This document shows, one piece after another, positions 1-9,967 of a stretch of 23,610 nt of DNA. The notes beneath the pieces were generated by a model. The model saw only the letters and a list, made by a program, of their open reading frames with translations, ran no database searches and had not been told where the DNA came from. The DNA comes from Smittium mucronatum (taxonomy: Eukaryota; Kickxellomycota; Harpellomycetes; Harpellales; Legeriomycetaceae): contig LSSL01003705.1 of assembly GCA_001953115.1 (NCBI GenBank), positions 1 to 23,610 on the forward strand, in the 5' to 3' direction. The position numbers and the translations under genes are program-made. Each line of letters opens with the position of its first letter. The stretch's first letter is position 1.

Positions 1-182
1 ATGAATTAAGCTCTTTGTCAATGAACAACAGTTCATTGAAGCTATTGAACTCCTAGTCAGAGCCTACTTCTAACAGGATTAATAAAATTAGGCTCCTACC
101 CAAACGTGGGTTTGATCGACATGGCTCTCCTACAAATATCTGTTAGACGCTGAGATCCGTCTGACTGTCGAACGCTGGACTT

Positions 183-383
183 GTGCACTAGACTATGTCT
201 CAGCTGTGCTAAACGATCAGTTCCTCCTGTTTCTAGATGGTCCTCCTCTGGAATCGCTGTCCTCCGAATCGCTGTGCGCTATCTCCACTACTCTCAACCA
301 AGAATAGTGCAACGCTGTGCGCTGTCTCCACTACTTCCAACCAAAAATAGTACAACGCTGCGTGAAATTTTAGTCTAGTGTAC
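183..383. repeat. Long-range inverted repeat enclosing the 43-bp array
   Basis: GTGCACTAGACTA at 183-195 is the reverse complement, with one mismatch, of TAGTCTAGTGTAC at 371-383. The arms bracket the tandem array exactly, so an RNA from either strand could close into a loop of about 175 bases carrying the repeats. The right arm also takes part in the local hairpin at 376-399, so the two pairings exclude each other. Confidence 0.6.
270..355. repeat. Two tandem copies of a 43-bp unit
   Basis: Copy 1 is 270-312 and copy 2 is 313-355. Both begin CGCTGTGCGCT, and a third copy starts with CGCTG at 356 before the match is lost. The copies agree at 38 of 43 positions, and all five differences are transitions. 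A smaller direct repeat, GAATCGCTGT at 251-260 and 266-275, lies just upstream. The period is not a multiple of three, so the array would not preserve a reading frame. Confidence 0.9.
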
Positions 384-399
384 TTCGAAAAGTGCACTA
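376..399 (+). other. 10-bp hairpin with a CGAA loop
   Basis: TAGTGTACTT (376-385) pairs with AAGTGCACTA (390-399) over ten positions, nine Watson-Crick and one T-G, leaving the four-base loop CGAA. It lies between the tandem array and the second hairpin and is one of the strongest short-loop stems in the window. It may be a retroelement 3'-end structure or part of a structured RNA; the role is inferred. Confidence 0.65.
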
Positions 400-402
400 T
401 TG

Positions 403-448
403 AGCCCCTAAACCACGACAAGGTATTTCACTCTTAGGGGAGCTTTTT
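403..448 (+). terminator. Hairpin followed by T5, terminator-like
   Basis: CCCCTAA (405-411) pairs perfectly with TTAGGGG (434-440) across a 22-base loop. AG (403-404) can extend the stem with CT (443-444) past a two-base bulge. Five Ts follow at 444-448, and the A+T desert begins there. In eukaryotes a run of Ts is the usual stop signal for RNA polymerase III, so this could be the end of a short Pol III transcript, but no convincing internal A and B boxes are visible upstream. It may equally be the tail structure of a retroelement. Confidence 0.35.
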
Positions 449-1205
449 AATACAAAAATTATAACAGAATACTAAATTAATAAATAATCAAATTCTGGTT
501 GCAAAACAGGATATTTAAATAAAAAAAGAAAGATAATTATCATTTTAATTTACAACTTTGATTATTTTGCTTTTCAGTTTCGAAACAGTATATATTTTTG
601 TTTTTACTTTTATTGAATCTCATATGATTTGAATCCTTTTATTTCCTTTAAGAAACAATGGATTATTCTTATTTAAAATCATGAAAAAACAAAATTAATT
701 TTTGCCAATTATATAAATAAAGGGTTTAACTGTATCAAATTGTGCAATTTTGCTTCCATTTTATGAAAATTTATATCGATGTTGTAGCAAAATATTTAAT
801 TATCTATCAGCAAGCTAAAAAATTTCAGTTTTAATTAGTTAAATATTTGGATTAATAAAGTTTTACGTCAAGACAGAATAAAGATAATGTTGTTGAGTAG
901 ATGTTAATTCTTGATTAAAATAATATCAATCTATACAAGGAATAATATTAAAATTTATTTAAAATCTAGATCACTATTAATTGTAAAATTTAAAAAAAAT
1001 TAAACTTTTTCATTTTGTATTTTTTTGACTGTAGCTTTCAATATTAAGTAAAAAAAATGATAAAATTTAAAATATTTGTTCAAATTTATTTATAAAAATC
1101 AATATAGTTCAATGTTGTTATTAAATGTAGTATATCAACCGTTTTTAAAGTAAAAAATTACCCAGCACTTACTCTCACTAGTTCCGAAAAAATTTAATTT
1201 AATAT

Positions 1206-1307
1206 ATGAGAGATTTTTTACAAGACGAATTCTTTTTACCGTGTAGATCATTCGATAAACTTGAATTTATTTATAAAAATTTCGATAATGATCTAAAGTC
1301 GTTTTGA
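1206..1307 (+). other. Short ATG open frame, 33 codons, unrecognised
   Basis: An ATG at 1206 opens a 33-codon frame ending in TGA at 1305-1307, with an in-frame TAA two codons before the ATG. The peptide begins MRDFLQDEFFLPCRSF, is mixed and fairly acidic, and is less A/T-driven than most frames nearby. It has no known motif. Dozens of ATG frames of this length are expected by chance at this composition, so a real gene is unlikely. A relic of a larger gene is possible. Confidence 0.1.
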
Positions 1308-2099
1308 GGGTTAAATAGAAAAATCTGATGATTTGCCAAAATAATTTTCATTTCTGGAAAACCCCGACAATTCATTAGCTAGCCTGATAATTTTGGCTTC
1401 TTTTCATCATAAATCTGACAATTTAAGAAACAATCTGATACAAGAATATTAATTTATTCTCTCATTCCATTTTCCAAATTTGTTTTTTTGATTAATTTTT
1501 AGTCTATGTTTAATTTTTATGTCTTTAAACAGCGCGTATGTTTTGAAAAAAATTAAAGTGCATTTAAACAGAATACGCTCCGCTCCATTTTTTACTCCAG
1601 TATATACATTGAGGTCAGGAAAATTTATTTTAGGGCTTTTTTTTATCTATTTATATCTCTATAAATGTTTAGCGAGACTATTAAAAATGTATAATTAAGA
1701 ATTGCAAACAGTATTGTCGAGAAGAAAATTTCTATTCATAGGATGTTTTCTATAGGGAGTAAAACAAATTTCGGATAAATAAACGTCAAAGTATGATAAA
1801 TTATTATCATTAGATTAAATTTTTGTTGTTTTTTAAGCCTTTATTAAATTCATTAGATATCAATCATTCAATAAAAGACACTGAAAACAGTTTCAATTAA
1901 AAAACAATAAGACTTATTAAAACTCTTTATTTAAGCTATAGCTTATAAAATAAATTTATCATAAGCAAAAAAAAATTAGAAAATTATATTTAGAAGTGCA
2001 AAGATAACTATCTGTTTTTCATATCGCTTTCCGTGTTTCGAAAAGTGTGACTATTTGGTTTTTTTTTTCGGATATTGTGGTATAACAGTATTCAAGATA

Positions 2100-2249
2100 A
2101 TGATGATTGTTCCAGAAGCTGAACTTCGCCTCGAAGATAAAATCGAATTTAGTAATTGGAAAAAAATACAAAAACAAAGTTTACGCGATATGAAATCTAG
2201 ATTTACGATAACTGAGATTATAAATAGTTCTTTTCATAAAGGTTCATGA
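2100..2249 (+). other. Candidate small gene or gene relic, 49 codons, charged
   Basis: The frame is open from 2055. The first ATG is at 2100, giving 49 residues and a TGA stop at 2247-2249. G+C is about 30% here, clearly above the surrounding sequence. The product is hydrophilic and rich in K, E, R and D (it contains RLEDKIEFSNWKK and SLRDMKSRFTITEI), unlike the F/I/Y/L/K-only peptides that random A+T-rich DNA gives. No domain is recognised, there is no signal peptide or membrane segment, and no upstream promoter motif is visible. It may be a surviving exon-sized fragment of an old gene. The length alone is within chance expectation; composition is the main argument. Confidence 0.2.
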
Positions 2250-3129
2250 GACTTTCCAAAGAACTGACTCTCGTTGATTTATGAGTTTTAAAGTAAATAA
2301 TGAAAAGTAAAAGTAAATATATTGCAAGTAAAGCATTGATCTATTATCATAAATACATCAACTTTTTTTCGAAAATTTATTACATTATGATTTTATTTTC
2401 ATTTTTTAATCACCAATAAGTGTATTTGTTGAGAAATTTGTTAAACATTAGTCTTACCCCATATCAATTGGTCGGCTTTAAAGTCAAATATAAAATGAGG
2501 GTATTGTCGGATGATTATCCCATATTCCCAGATTATTAATATAGTGATTTCAGATTTGGCAGATGTTTAAATTAATTGCGAGATTTTTCCAGAAATCAAC
2601 AGAATCTTTGGGGAATTGCCATGCGCTTATTTCCTAACCACATTTATAGCATATAAATTTTGTTTATAAATTTTTTATCGACTAAAATAAGATCTAGTAG
2701 ACTAAACAGAATCAAATTTTAGCTATTTAGAGACAAAATCGACCGCCTTAGTCATTTAGTTAAGATTTATCGGCTAATATTACAGATAAAAGCCGAATAA
2801 TTTTTTGATTTGTTTCTAATTCAATGCTTATTTGCCATAATGAATTAAAAAAAATTACTTCTAGTTTCCTGGGTTGGAATTATATATATAAAAAAAAAAA
2901 TTATATACCTTATCTATTCCTTAGATTATGTTTTTTATCTCAATATCTTGTGACTTCGTGAATCAAGTTTTTCTCGCTGATAACAAAGATCAAAAAATAA
3001 AATCCTCGATATGGTTTAAAATATTTCAAAAAGAACGCCTCTCTATTAAAGTTCGAAACTCTTTTTTATTCCTTTAATTTTAAACGAAAATATCTAAAAT
3101 ATAGATAGGTCAATCTAAAAGATTTTTTT

Positions 3130-3153
3130 TTTAACTTTTAAAAAAAAGTTAAA
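3130..3153. other. Perfect 10-bp inverted repeat with a 4-base loop
   Basis: TTTAACTTTT (3130-3139) and AAAAGTTAAA (3144-3153) are exact reverse complements separated by AAAA. The stem is almost entirely A-T, so stability is low, and such palindromes are not rare at this composition. No gene end lies next to it. Confidence 0.6.
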
Positions 3154-3190
3154 TACCGAAAAAAAATTTAGGGATAAAAATTATCGAAAA

Positions 3191-3310
3191 ATGTTTTTTA
3201 TCCTATCTGTCATCAATTATCGTCACATATATTCACCATTCCCAAAACTCATAATATCTCTATTAAAAAAATTAAAATGGCTAAATAAGCTCTCCAAAGT
3301 AGTATACTAG
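3191..3310 (+). other. Short ATG open frame, 39 codons, hydrophobic/basic
   Basis: An ATG at 3191 opens 39 codons ending in TAG at 3308-3310. The peptide starts MFFILSVINYRHIYSPF and ends in a lysine- and leucine-rich stretch, so it would be a small hydrophobic, basic peptide. No family is recognised, and no promoter or partner gene lies nearby. The frame length is expected by chance in 23 kb of this composition. Confidence 0.08.
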
Positions 3311-3625
3311 ATCTATCTTGGGTATCGATTATTTTAGAAAGAAAATTTTGTAAATAAGATCAATAATATTCAAGGTTTATCAAAAAATAAACTTTTCACA
3401 TTTTTTTATAATCGTTTTATTACTCTACTTTTTTCGCAGACTAAATTTCATTTGTAAAGAATAAACCGTTTAAAGGGAAAAAATAAATTATCAAATAACT
3501 TCAATGACTTTAAAATTAATAAATTTCTGACATGTTTTAATATCTCTATTATGTATAAATAATGTATTTATTTATTTAACACCAATAATTATTTTGTTAA
3601 AAACATTTACATAATTATATAAATA

Positions 3626-3646
3626 TGACCCATGACCCATGACCCC
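3626..3646. repeat. Three tandem heptamers TGACCCA/TGACCCC
   Basis: TGACCCA at 3626-3632 and 3633-3639 is followed by TGACCCC at 3640-3646. This is a compact C-rich, 7-bp-period array standing alone in A+T-rich sequence. It resembles a telomere-type repeat in unit length and strand bias but has only three units. Confidence 0.9.
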
Positions 3647-5079
3647 GAAAATAAGTTATAAATATATATATTTTTAATTTAATTATAACATCTTTTATTA
3701 TATTTAATTATTTAGTCTATGGGGAACAGAAATTTATTCAAATGGGAAGCACTGATGATATAAATATTTCCAATCAAATATTTCCGCAATAATCCAAAAA
3801 AAGCATATCTTTCCGTTTATAATATCTTCTTCTGTGTAATTGAATAAATTATAATTCTCAAAAAGTTTTAGTTTTTACATATTTTTTTAATCTATAGCTT
3901 TTTTTAAAACTTATTCTAATCACCAAAAATGTTTTTTTACAACGTAAAATATTATACTATATTTGCACCTGCATTAATATTCTATCTTGCATTTCGGATA
4001 AAGTTTGTAAAATAATAAAATTTATTTGAATATTATGTGAAATTTTATTGGTATTATTTATATTTTTTTTATTTATAAAATCATAAAAAGCTAATCATAA
4101 AATTTCGATGGGGCTGAATTTTTTTTGATATTATGCTGTAATTTTAACTTTCTTATGTTTCACTGAACTTCTTAAATTTTGGATAATTTTGAAATATATC
4201 AGACCAGTCTTGTTGATTTCTCATAGAAAATAGTAAAAATTATCGCTTTTTTTAGATTTAATAATTCAGCTAAGAGTAAATGGAATCACAACAATATCTT
4301 ATTGGTTTTTGAAAATACTTATTTAGTAAATTTTAGATTTTTTTTTTCATGAAATCTAGAACCGATAAAAAAGTATTTCTAAATCTATTAGTTATATATT
4401 CTCTATAAAAATATGAAACTTTGGATGCCTCTAAGTGAAATATTCTGAGCCAGAAAACCTCCTCTATTTAATAAAAGATATATATTACATAATTTATATT
4501 TTTTAGCCCATTATATATCACTTTTCTAAAGTTCTGACTATAGAGATTTTCAGAATCATTAATTATCTTGATCGATAGATCCATAAAGTCCAAATATTAA
4601 ATTTTTTCCACTCCGTGCTTTTTTTAAAAGCCTTTATTGAATATTTCTGCATCATTATCCTTGGAAGCTGCTTTTATGATATGGCCTACAAACCAAGTTT
4701 TTTTTAAATGAAATTAATTTATTTTTGAGTTTATATCATTCTCTTTATTAAGTTCGCTACATATTTAAGTGTAAATAGTATTTGTCTTATCTAAAAGTTC
4801 TTTATTATGTAGATGTCGAATAATTTTAAAATAAGAATACATAAGATTTTTTAATTGGAATTTTCCTTTACTTTATATTCAATATAAATTTTTGAAAGCA
4901 GGAGTCGTTCCATTTTATTCTTGTTATTTTATCACTAAATTTTTTTGTTTGAGCTGCTTAGTCAGTCATCAAGAATTTTTAATTCCTAATTAATTCATAT
5001 TCATCATATAATTTTTGATCAATTAAAATATCCACTAGTGACGTTTTTCATTGTCTTTTTTATAATTTCATTGGTTACT

Positions 5080-5095
5080 GGGGGGGTTTTTTTTT
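5080..5095. repeat. G7T9 homopolymer junction
   Basis: Seven Gs (5080-5086) run directly into nine Ts (5087-5095). A G run this long is very unlikely by chance where G is under about 10% of bases. Confidence 0.9.
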
Positions 5096-5529
5096 GCCTG
5101 TTTCCTGTTAATATAACTATTATTGCTGAATAGATGTCTTCAATACAGTTAAAGAAGCGTTATTTTGAACTTTATTTTGTTATTTAAAGGATTTTTTTTT
5201 GTTTTTTGATTTAATTTTTACTGAAAATCTAAAGATAATTAAATCAGATGAATAGTTTTTGGCATAGAAAGAACAGGAATCATTTGAAAAAAAAAGTTCA
5301 CGGGAAAATATAAAAGAATTCGAGATAACTAGTTATATATTTTTTTTATTGCATTTGCTTATTTTATTTTACATCGTATACAAATCTACACCAAATACTT
5401 ATTTGCGCGAGATATTTTTATCCAATTAGATTTTTTTTTGATTTATATTTAGATATATGATATTTTTTTCATATCTGAGAGCTTTAATATACTTTAGAAT
5501 TTAAAATATAGAGTTTTTTGGATAAAATA

Positions 5530-5546
5530 CCCCCCACCCTGCGGCG
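5530..5546. other. 17-bp C/G island in the desert
   Basis: CCCCCCACCC followed by TGCGGCG makes 16 of 17 bases other than T and 15 of 17 G or C, with almost pure A+T on both sides. No gene or hairpin explains it. It may be a protein-binding site, a remnant of an element, or a slippage product. Confidence 0.7.
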
Positions 5547-6066
5547 ATTTTTTTCTATTATATATTTCCTGGTGTATGAATCGGTTTTTTATTAGTAAAA
5601 TAATAATAAATATTATATCATTTTCTAAAAAGTTTAGTTATTCATATTTTCAAAAGTTCTTTGTAATAAATACATTGTTTTTTTCGGATTCTAATCATAT
5701 AACTCGATTTCTTTCTGTTATTAATAACTTCTTAAGGTTTAAACAATAAAAAGTTGGTCAAATACGTCAATAAAGGCTTTTTAAAATAAATTTAAAGCTT
5801 ATAAATGTATATCGCTAATATATAGTGTTAGATAATTTTTTTCTATCGAAAAAATCAAATTCAAGAAAAAATTCATAGATGAAAAATCCATAAGTAGGTA
5901 TATTTTTTTGGTATTTTTTCAAAAAAAATCAGTTTTTGCGTTTACTTAGCATGAATGAGGTTTGTTTAATTCTAATAATATAAAAGGATTCATAAAAAAA
6001 TGTTTTATTTTTTATTTGCAATATTAGTCAATTTATCATATTTATATGCCTAAAATAGCTGATTTT

Positions 6067-6140
6067 GATTCCAATTAATTCGTTTTTGATTTAATTAAGC
6101 GATTCCAATCCAAATAAGTCGATTCGATAATAATTAAGTT
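6067..6140. repeat. Degenerate tandem repeat of about 20 bp
   Basis: Four successive units each begin GATT and most end in a form of AATTAAG: 6067-6087 (21 bp), 6088-6100 (13 bp, shortened), 6101-6120 (20 bp) and 6121-6140 (20 bp). The shared core is GATTC followed by an A-rich stretch and TAAGT or a variant. The array is imperfect and may be an old expanded microsatellite. Confidence 0.5.
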
Positions 6141-6641
6141 GAAAATGATCAGAATTTTTTTTTTAACTATCAAAACAAAATAAAGTTTAATTTTTAGTAG
6201 GTTTTTTTAATTTTTATAAATTACATATCTATAAATAACCGAATTTAAAAAAATTACACATAAAAATTATAAAAATATTATAGATAATTTAGCCTGAAAT
6301 AGAAATTAGGGTTAATTTTAAAAAAGATAATTAATCAAATTTACATCTGGGGCTTAAGAAATATTTAGATCTTTTTTCAATATAACAAACCAAAAATTAA
6401 TTTTTTGATTCATACAAGATAGTTTTTTTTAAATTGTTTAAATTTTGGCAATTCCGCATATATTTTCTTAAATTTTTACAAATACAAGCAATATAAATTA
6501 TATTTTACCAATAATTTTGAATCTAAAGCCAATTAAAGATGCTTTTTTTAAGATAAAATCAATTAAATTATGTACAGACTATGAGAAAACAAGTAATTCT
6601 AAGTATTATCAAATCTGTTGAGTATAAATATTGCAATTAGA

Positions 6642-6740
6642 TATATTTATATCGGTTAATTGAATTCAAATAGATACAAAAATATATCGTTTCTACTTAG
6701 GTCGGTATATTTATAATCATATAAATTCAAATAAATACAA
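6642..6740. repeat. Diverged direct duplication, about 62 bp apart
   Basis: TATATTTATA followed, after a variable segment, by AATTCAAATAGATACAA (6642-6679) recurs as TATATTTATA ... AATTCAAATAAATACAA (6706-6740). The conserved blocks keep order and near-equal spacing, so a small tandem duplication followed by decay is likely. Confidence 0.45.
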
Positions 6741-7579
6741 TTAATCTAATGAATTTTCATTAAAATGGTGTTAAATTCTATTAGTTTATACCAGTTCAAT
6801 TATAGATTAATAAGTTTATTTTTCAAAAAAAAGTTCAAATTAAGTGATTTAATGAAAATAACTGATTCTGATAGACATTTATTATAATTCTACTTTCTAT
6901 TCTGCATTATTTATTTGTATAAAATTTTGCATTAGTTCAAATTAAGTTTAAAATAGCTTCCGCTTTATAAAATATTATTATCTACATGTTTTTTTGTTTT
7001 TAATATCCATAAATATATGAAGTCCAAATTTAATTTATATTCATGTTTTGAAAATCTATTAATATGTAAAAAATATGGCGTAGTACTTGTATTTCTTAAT
7101 TGATATTTTTATAATATAAATGGTAGCTGTTTTTTTAATATAGAGCTTGCTTTCCCTAAAATGCAAAAATTAGCTTCTTTTTTATGTTTTTTTGATGCAA
7201 TTATATCCAATTACTATCAATTTAAATTTTTTTAGCAATCCATTTTTCTTCAAATTGATTAAAAAAGCTTTAAATTAAATATATGGTGAGAAAATAGATA
7301 AATTATATAAAACTTGAAATTTCCTGAATAGCTCACAAATAAAAATATTAAAATAACTGGTAAATGGGGTGTGTTTTTTTTACTGGATTAATCCTTTGAC
7401 TATACATTTGATATTGAAGTACGGAAAAAAAAGTTATACAAGTTGATTTTTTTTTAGGAAACTTTTTTTAAATCAATATTTTGTATAATTAAATATATCC
7501 TAAACCCTTTAATAAAAATAAATCTTTCAGAAAGATTGATATAAAAGCTTTTTTCACTAAAATTGTATATATAGTTTAA

Positions 7580-7723
7580 AAATTAAAAGGATTTTCAGAA
7601 ATTAATACTGTATTATATTTTAAACTTAAAAAAAATCGTGATTATTTATTTTCAATGGCAAAAAATCTTGAACATCCTGCGCTGTATACCAATATTCCGC
7701 AAAAATCATTAAATTCAATATGA
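7580..7723 (+). other. Open frame over a G+C bump, 47 codons (ATG at 7655), unrecognised
   Basis: The frame is open between a TAA at 7577 and a TGA at 7721. An ATG at 7655 would give a 22-residue peptide starting MAKNLEHPALYTNIPQK. Its codons in 7655-7705 use C and G freely, unlike the surroundings. The opposite strand is also open here: an ATG frame on the minus strand from 7817 to 7626 encodes 63 residues ending in a mixed-composition segment (AEYWYTAQDVQDFLPLK). At most one is real, and possibly neither. The G+C bump is the only reason to single out this spot. No domain is recognised. Confidence 0.12.
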
Positions 7724-8770
7724 TTTTTACAATAAATAAACTCGGACATTTTTTTTCTATTTTGATGGTTGAACTAAACCACAATAAAAATATATATTTA
7801 AAAAAATTATGGCTCATATATTATTATTCGCTTATTTATTATCTAATATTTTATTTATTAAAGATGATTACTTTTACATGTTTAAATATGATAATATATA
7901 TTTTTTTACTGGTTTTTCTCTAAATTTCGGTGTAATTATAAATATTTTTTATATATGCCATTTATGATCCACATTATTTTTCCATGCTCTGATCATATAA
8001 AACTTTTATGGAATATTAATTAAATACTATACTATATTTTCTTATGATATATTAATCTATTATATCCACAATTTTATTAAATATTGTAGTTTACAAGCTC
8101 TAAACCTCCATCTTAATTTCATTTGGGTTATATATTTATTAATTTTAAAATATTAATTTATATATAAATTTATTCTATTTTTTTTAATTAGACGAAATTT
8201 ATACTTCTAAATCAATATTTTTTTATTTTTTATTTTGTTTTTTAAACAACGCAAATATTTATTGAAAGATAATTTATTTGTTACAATAAAATCGTGTATT
8301 TTAATTTTTAAATGATTAATTAGAATGCGGTGTGATTTGTTTTTATTTTTTTTAAATTTTTAAAGTACTTTGGATTTTAGGAAGATTTATAAAATCGAGA
8401 TTGGTACAATAAATCTAAATGGTGAGCTTCAAGGCTTTATAAAAATAAATAATGAAAAAAAAAAAAATTTATCTCGTTTTTTTGAACAATAAAGAAGTTT
8501 TTTTTTTTGTGATAGAGCTTATCTTTTTTATCTAAAAAAAATTGTAATCAAACCAACCAAAGATCTAATTTTAAATTTGGGTATCAGATATTTATAAGCA
8601 AAAAAATTAAAATCTAATTAAATATAATATTAAATATTTGAATATTTAAAAACATAACTATGTTTAATGAAGCCAAAAGTTAATCTTTATGCTAAATTAA
8701 TAAAAATAAGGTATATTGAGAGTTTTTTATTTGGAATATAAAATTCAAAATAAGAAATTCAAAGCCATAA

Positions 8771-8795
8771 TAAATTTAAATTTAAATTTAAATTT
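8771..8795. repeat. (AAATTT)n self-complementary array
   Basis: Four TAAATT/AAATTT units form a 25-bp array that is its own reverse complement. It is followed by a small C-rich patch (GCCCTCCCC at 8804-8812). Confidence 0.9.
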
Positions 8796-9420
8796 TTTGA
8801 TCAGCCCTCCCCAATTCCAAAAAAAGATATTAATATTGGTTATTGCTTTCAAAAAATTCGGAATCATTGATTAAACAAAGTTATAAAATGAATAATAATG
8901 ACACGAAAATATTCTTAAATTTATCATTTTCTAATAAAAATAATAAGATTAATTATCACAGTTAATAAGTATAAATAATTTTCCAGTAGTTTCAAAAATA
9001 TCCAAATTGAAACATCCTTAAATATTGAAGAGGAAAGGATTTATAAATTTATTGTTAGGTAAAAGATTGTTTTTAATAAAAATCTTTATTTGATAATTCT
9101 CTATCAGATTAATAAATATATTTGATGCTTAGAAATTATAATTGCCTTAAAAAAATTTCATTACGTTTAAAAATTTTAATTTTTAATTTTTTGGTGTATT
9201 CCACCGGTTTTAATAAAAATAATTGGTAAATAGACCTTTATGTTTAATAATTATAAATATTTTTTGTCATTTTTCAATTATTTTAAAATAGTATAAAAAA
9301 AACGTTTTAAATTTTATAATTTATAAGAATTTAAAATTTCTGGGACAAAAAAATTTACATGCTCCAGAAATAGTACTTATAATTTAAACCCCTAAAAAAC
9401 TTTGATTTTAGCTGTTTATT

Positions 9421-9441
9421 TTCTCTTTTCTCTTTTCTCTT
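9421..9441. repeat. (TTCTCTT)3 polypyrimidine array
   Basis: Three exact heptamers are followed by more pyrimidines up to about 9451, giving a pure pyrimidine tract on the plus strand. In other contexts such a tract could form a triplex or bind polypyrimidine-tract proteins. Here it has no gene next to it. Confidence 0.9.
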
Positions 9442-9940
9442 TTTTCTTTTTGATTTGATCATATTTTATTGGAAAAATAAATTTAATGAAATTTATTGCT
9501 TTTCTTTATCACTTTTGAATCCAAATTTGACCTCGCTCTAGTTATATTAATGTACAGTATTAATTGAAATTTTAAATATTTCCTTACTAATCCAATAATT
9601 TATAATAGATAAAATTCTGATTATATAATTGAATAAAAATAATTCTATTTTCGCACTATCTGCTCCCCAAGGGTTAATAGAAAATTTGACATTTAAAGAA
9701 AAAGAAATTAATTTCATTCTATTTTGAGAAATATTTTGATTAAAAAAACCTAATATACACCAATGAAATTCTTTTTTGATATAAAACTTACAAATTTATA
9801 TATTTTTATTTTACTAATAGGGACATAATCAAATTATAAATTTTTTAAAATTATTGGATAATTTTAATTTCTAATAAGTTTTTTATTGGAAAAATGTGAT
9901 TATAATATAAGATCAAGTATGATTCTTCATCTTTATGATT

Positions 9941-9967
9941 TTGAGGTAAAGCAGTCTATATCTAGCC
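9941..9967. repeat. Diverged repeat, copy 1
   Basis: These 27 bp match 11,435-11,461 at 20 positions, and all seven differences are transitions. The flanks to the left also align loosely (ATCTTTATG against ATCTTCAATGG). At this composition, 20 of 27 alone is not significant; the transition-only pattern is what makes the pair notable. Confidence 0.35.

Larger units (their letters stand above)
1..445. mobile_element. G+C-rich repeat-bearing island, probable end of a mobile element (family unknown)
   Basis: This segment is far richer in G+C than anything to its right (for example 33 of 60 bases at 241-300), and the change to A+T desert is abrupt at about 445. It holds two 43-bp tandem repeats, a distant inverted repeat (183-195 against 371-383, 12 of 13 paired) and two hairpins at its right edge. 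A frame on the plus strand is open from 57 to 146 (29 codons, ending in TAG) and another from 154 to 378, but neither resembles a known family, and the 43-bp period is not a multiple of three, which argues against coding there. Compact G+C-rich repeats with terminal hairpins suggest the 3' end or long terminal repeat of a retroelement that continues off the left edge. A structured non-coding RNA is an alternative. No terminal TG...CA pair, primer-binding site or target duplication could be identified. Confidence 0.4.
446..3600. other. A+T-rich intergenic desert, left part
   Basis: Non-coding sequence of roughly 80% or more A+T, dominated by A and T runs. Slightly G+C-richer patches lie around 1,150-1,440, 1,520-1,620, 2,035-2,280 and 2,440-2,640. 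These hold only short open frames (noted separately where they start with ATG) and no recognisable domain. No tRNA-like cloverleaf, rRNA motif or splice-bounded gene was seen. The patches may be relics of older genes or elements worn down by A+T-biased mutation, but nothing identifies them. Confidence 0.8.
3647..8770. other. A+T-rich intergenic desert, left-centre
   Basis: Gene-free A+T-rich sequence with many T8-T10 and A8-A10 runs. It contains the G7T9 tract at 5,080-5,095, the C-rich island at 5,530-5,546, degenerate repeats at 6,067-6,140 and 6,642-6,740, and a G+C bump at 7,650-7,705 where both strands are open for some distance. Nothing resembles a known gene or RNA. Confidence 0.8.

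Noticed and set aside
110..120. GGTTTGATCGA, resembling a Pol III B box
   Set aside because: Only about seven or eight of eleven positions fit, no A box lies at a suitable distance, and no cloverleaf can be folded.
154..421. Open frames over the left island, plus strand 154-378 and minus strand 421-233 (62 residues)
   Set aside because: They cross 43-bp tandem repeats whose period is not a multiple of three, resemble no family, and overlap on opposite strands. Lack of stops is explained by the high G+C.
139..430. Possible LTR from TGTTAG (141) to TTTCA (430)
   Set aside because: The ends are not inverted repeats, no polypurine tract precedes it, no primer-binding site or target duplication is visible, and no second copy lies in the window.
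7720..7923. 67-residue ATG frame on the plus strand
   Set aside because: Low-complexity I, Y, L, F, K composition, typical of random A+T-rich DNA; looks membrane-like only because T-rich codons are hydrophobic.
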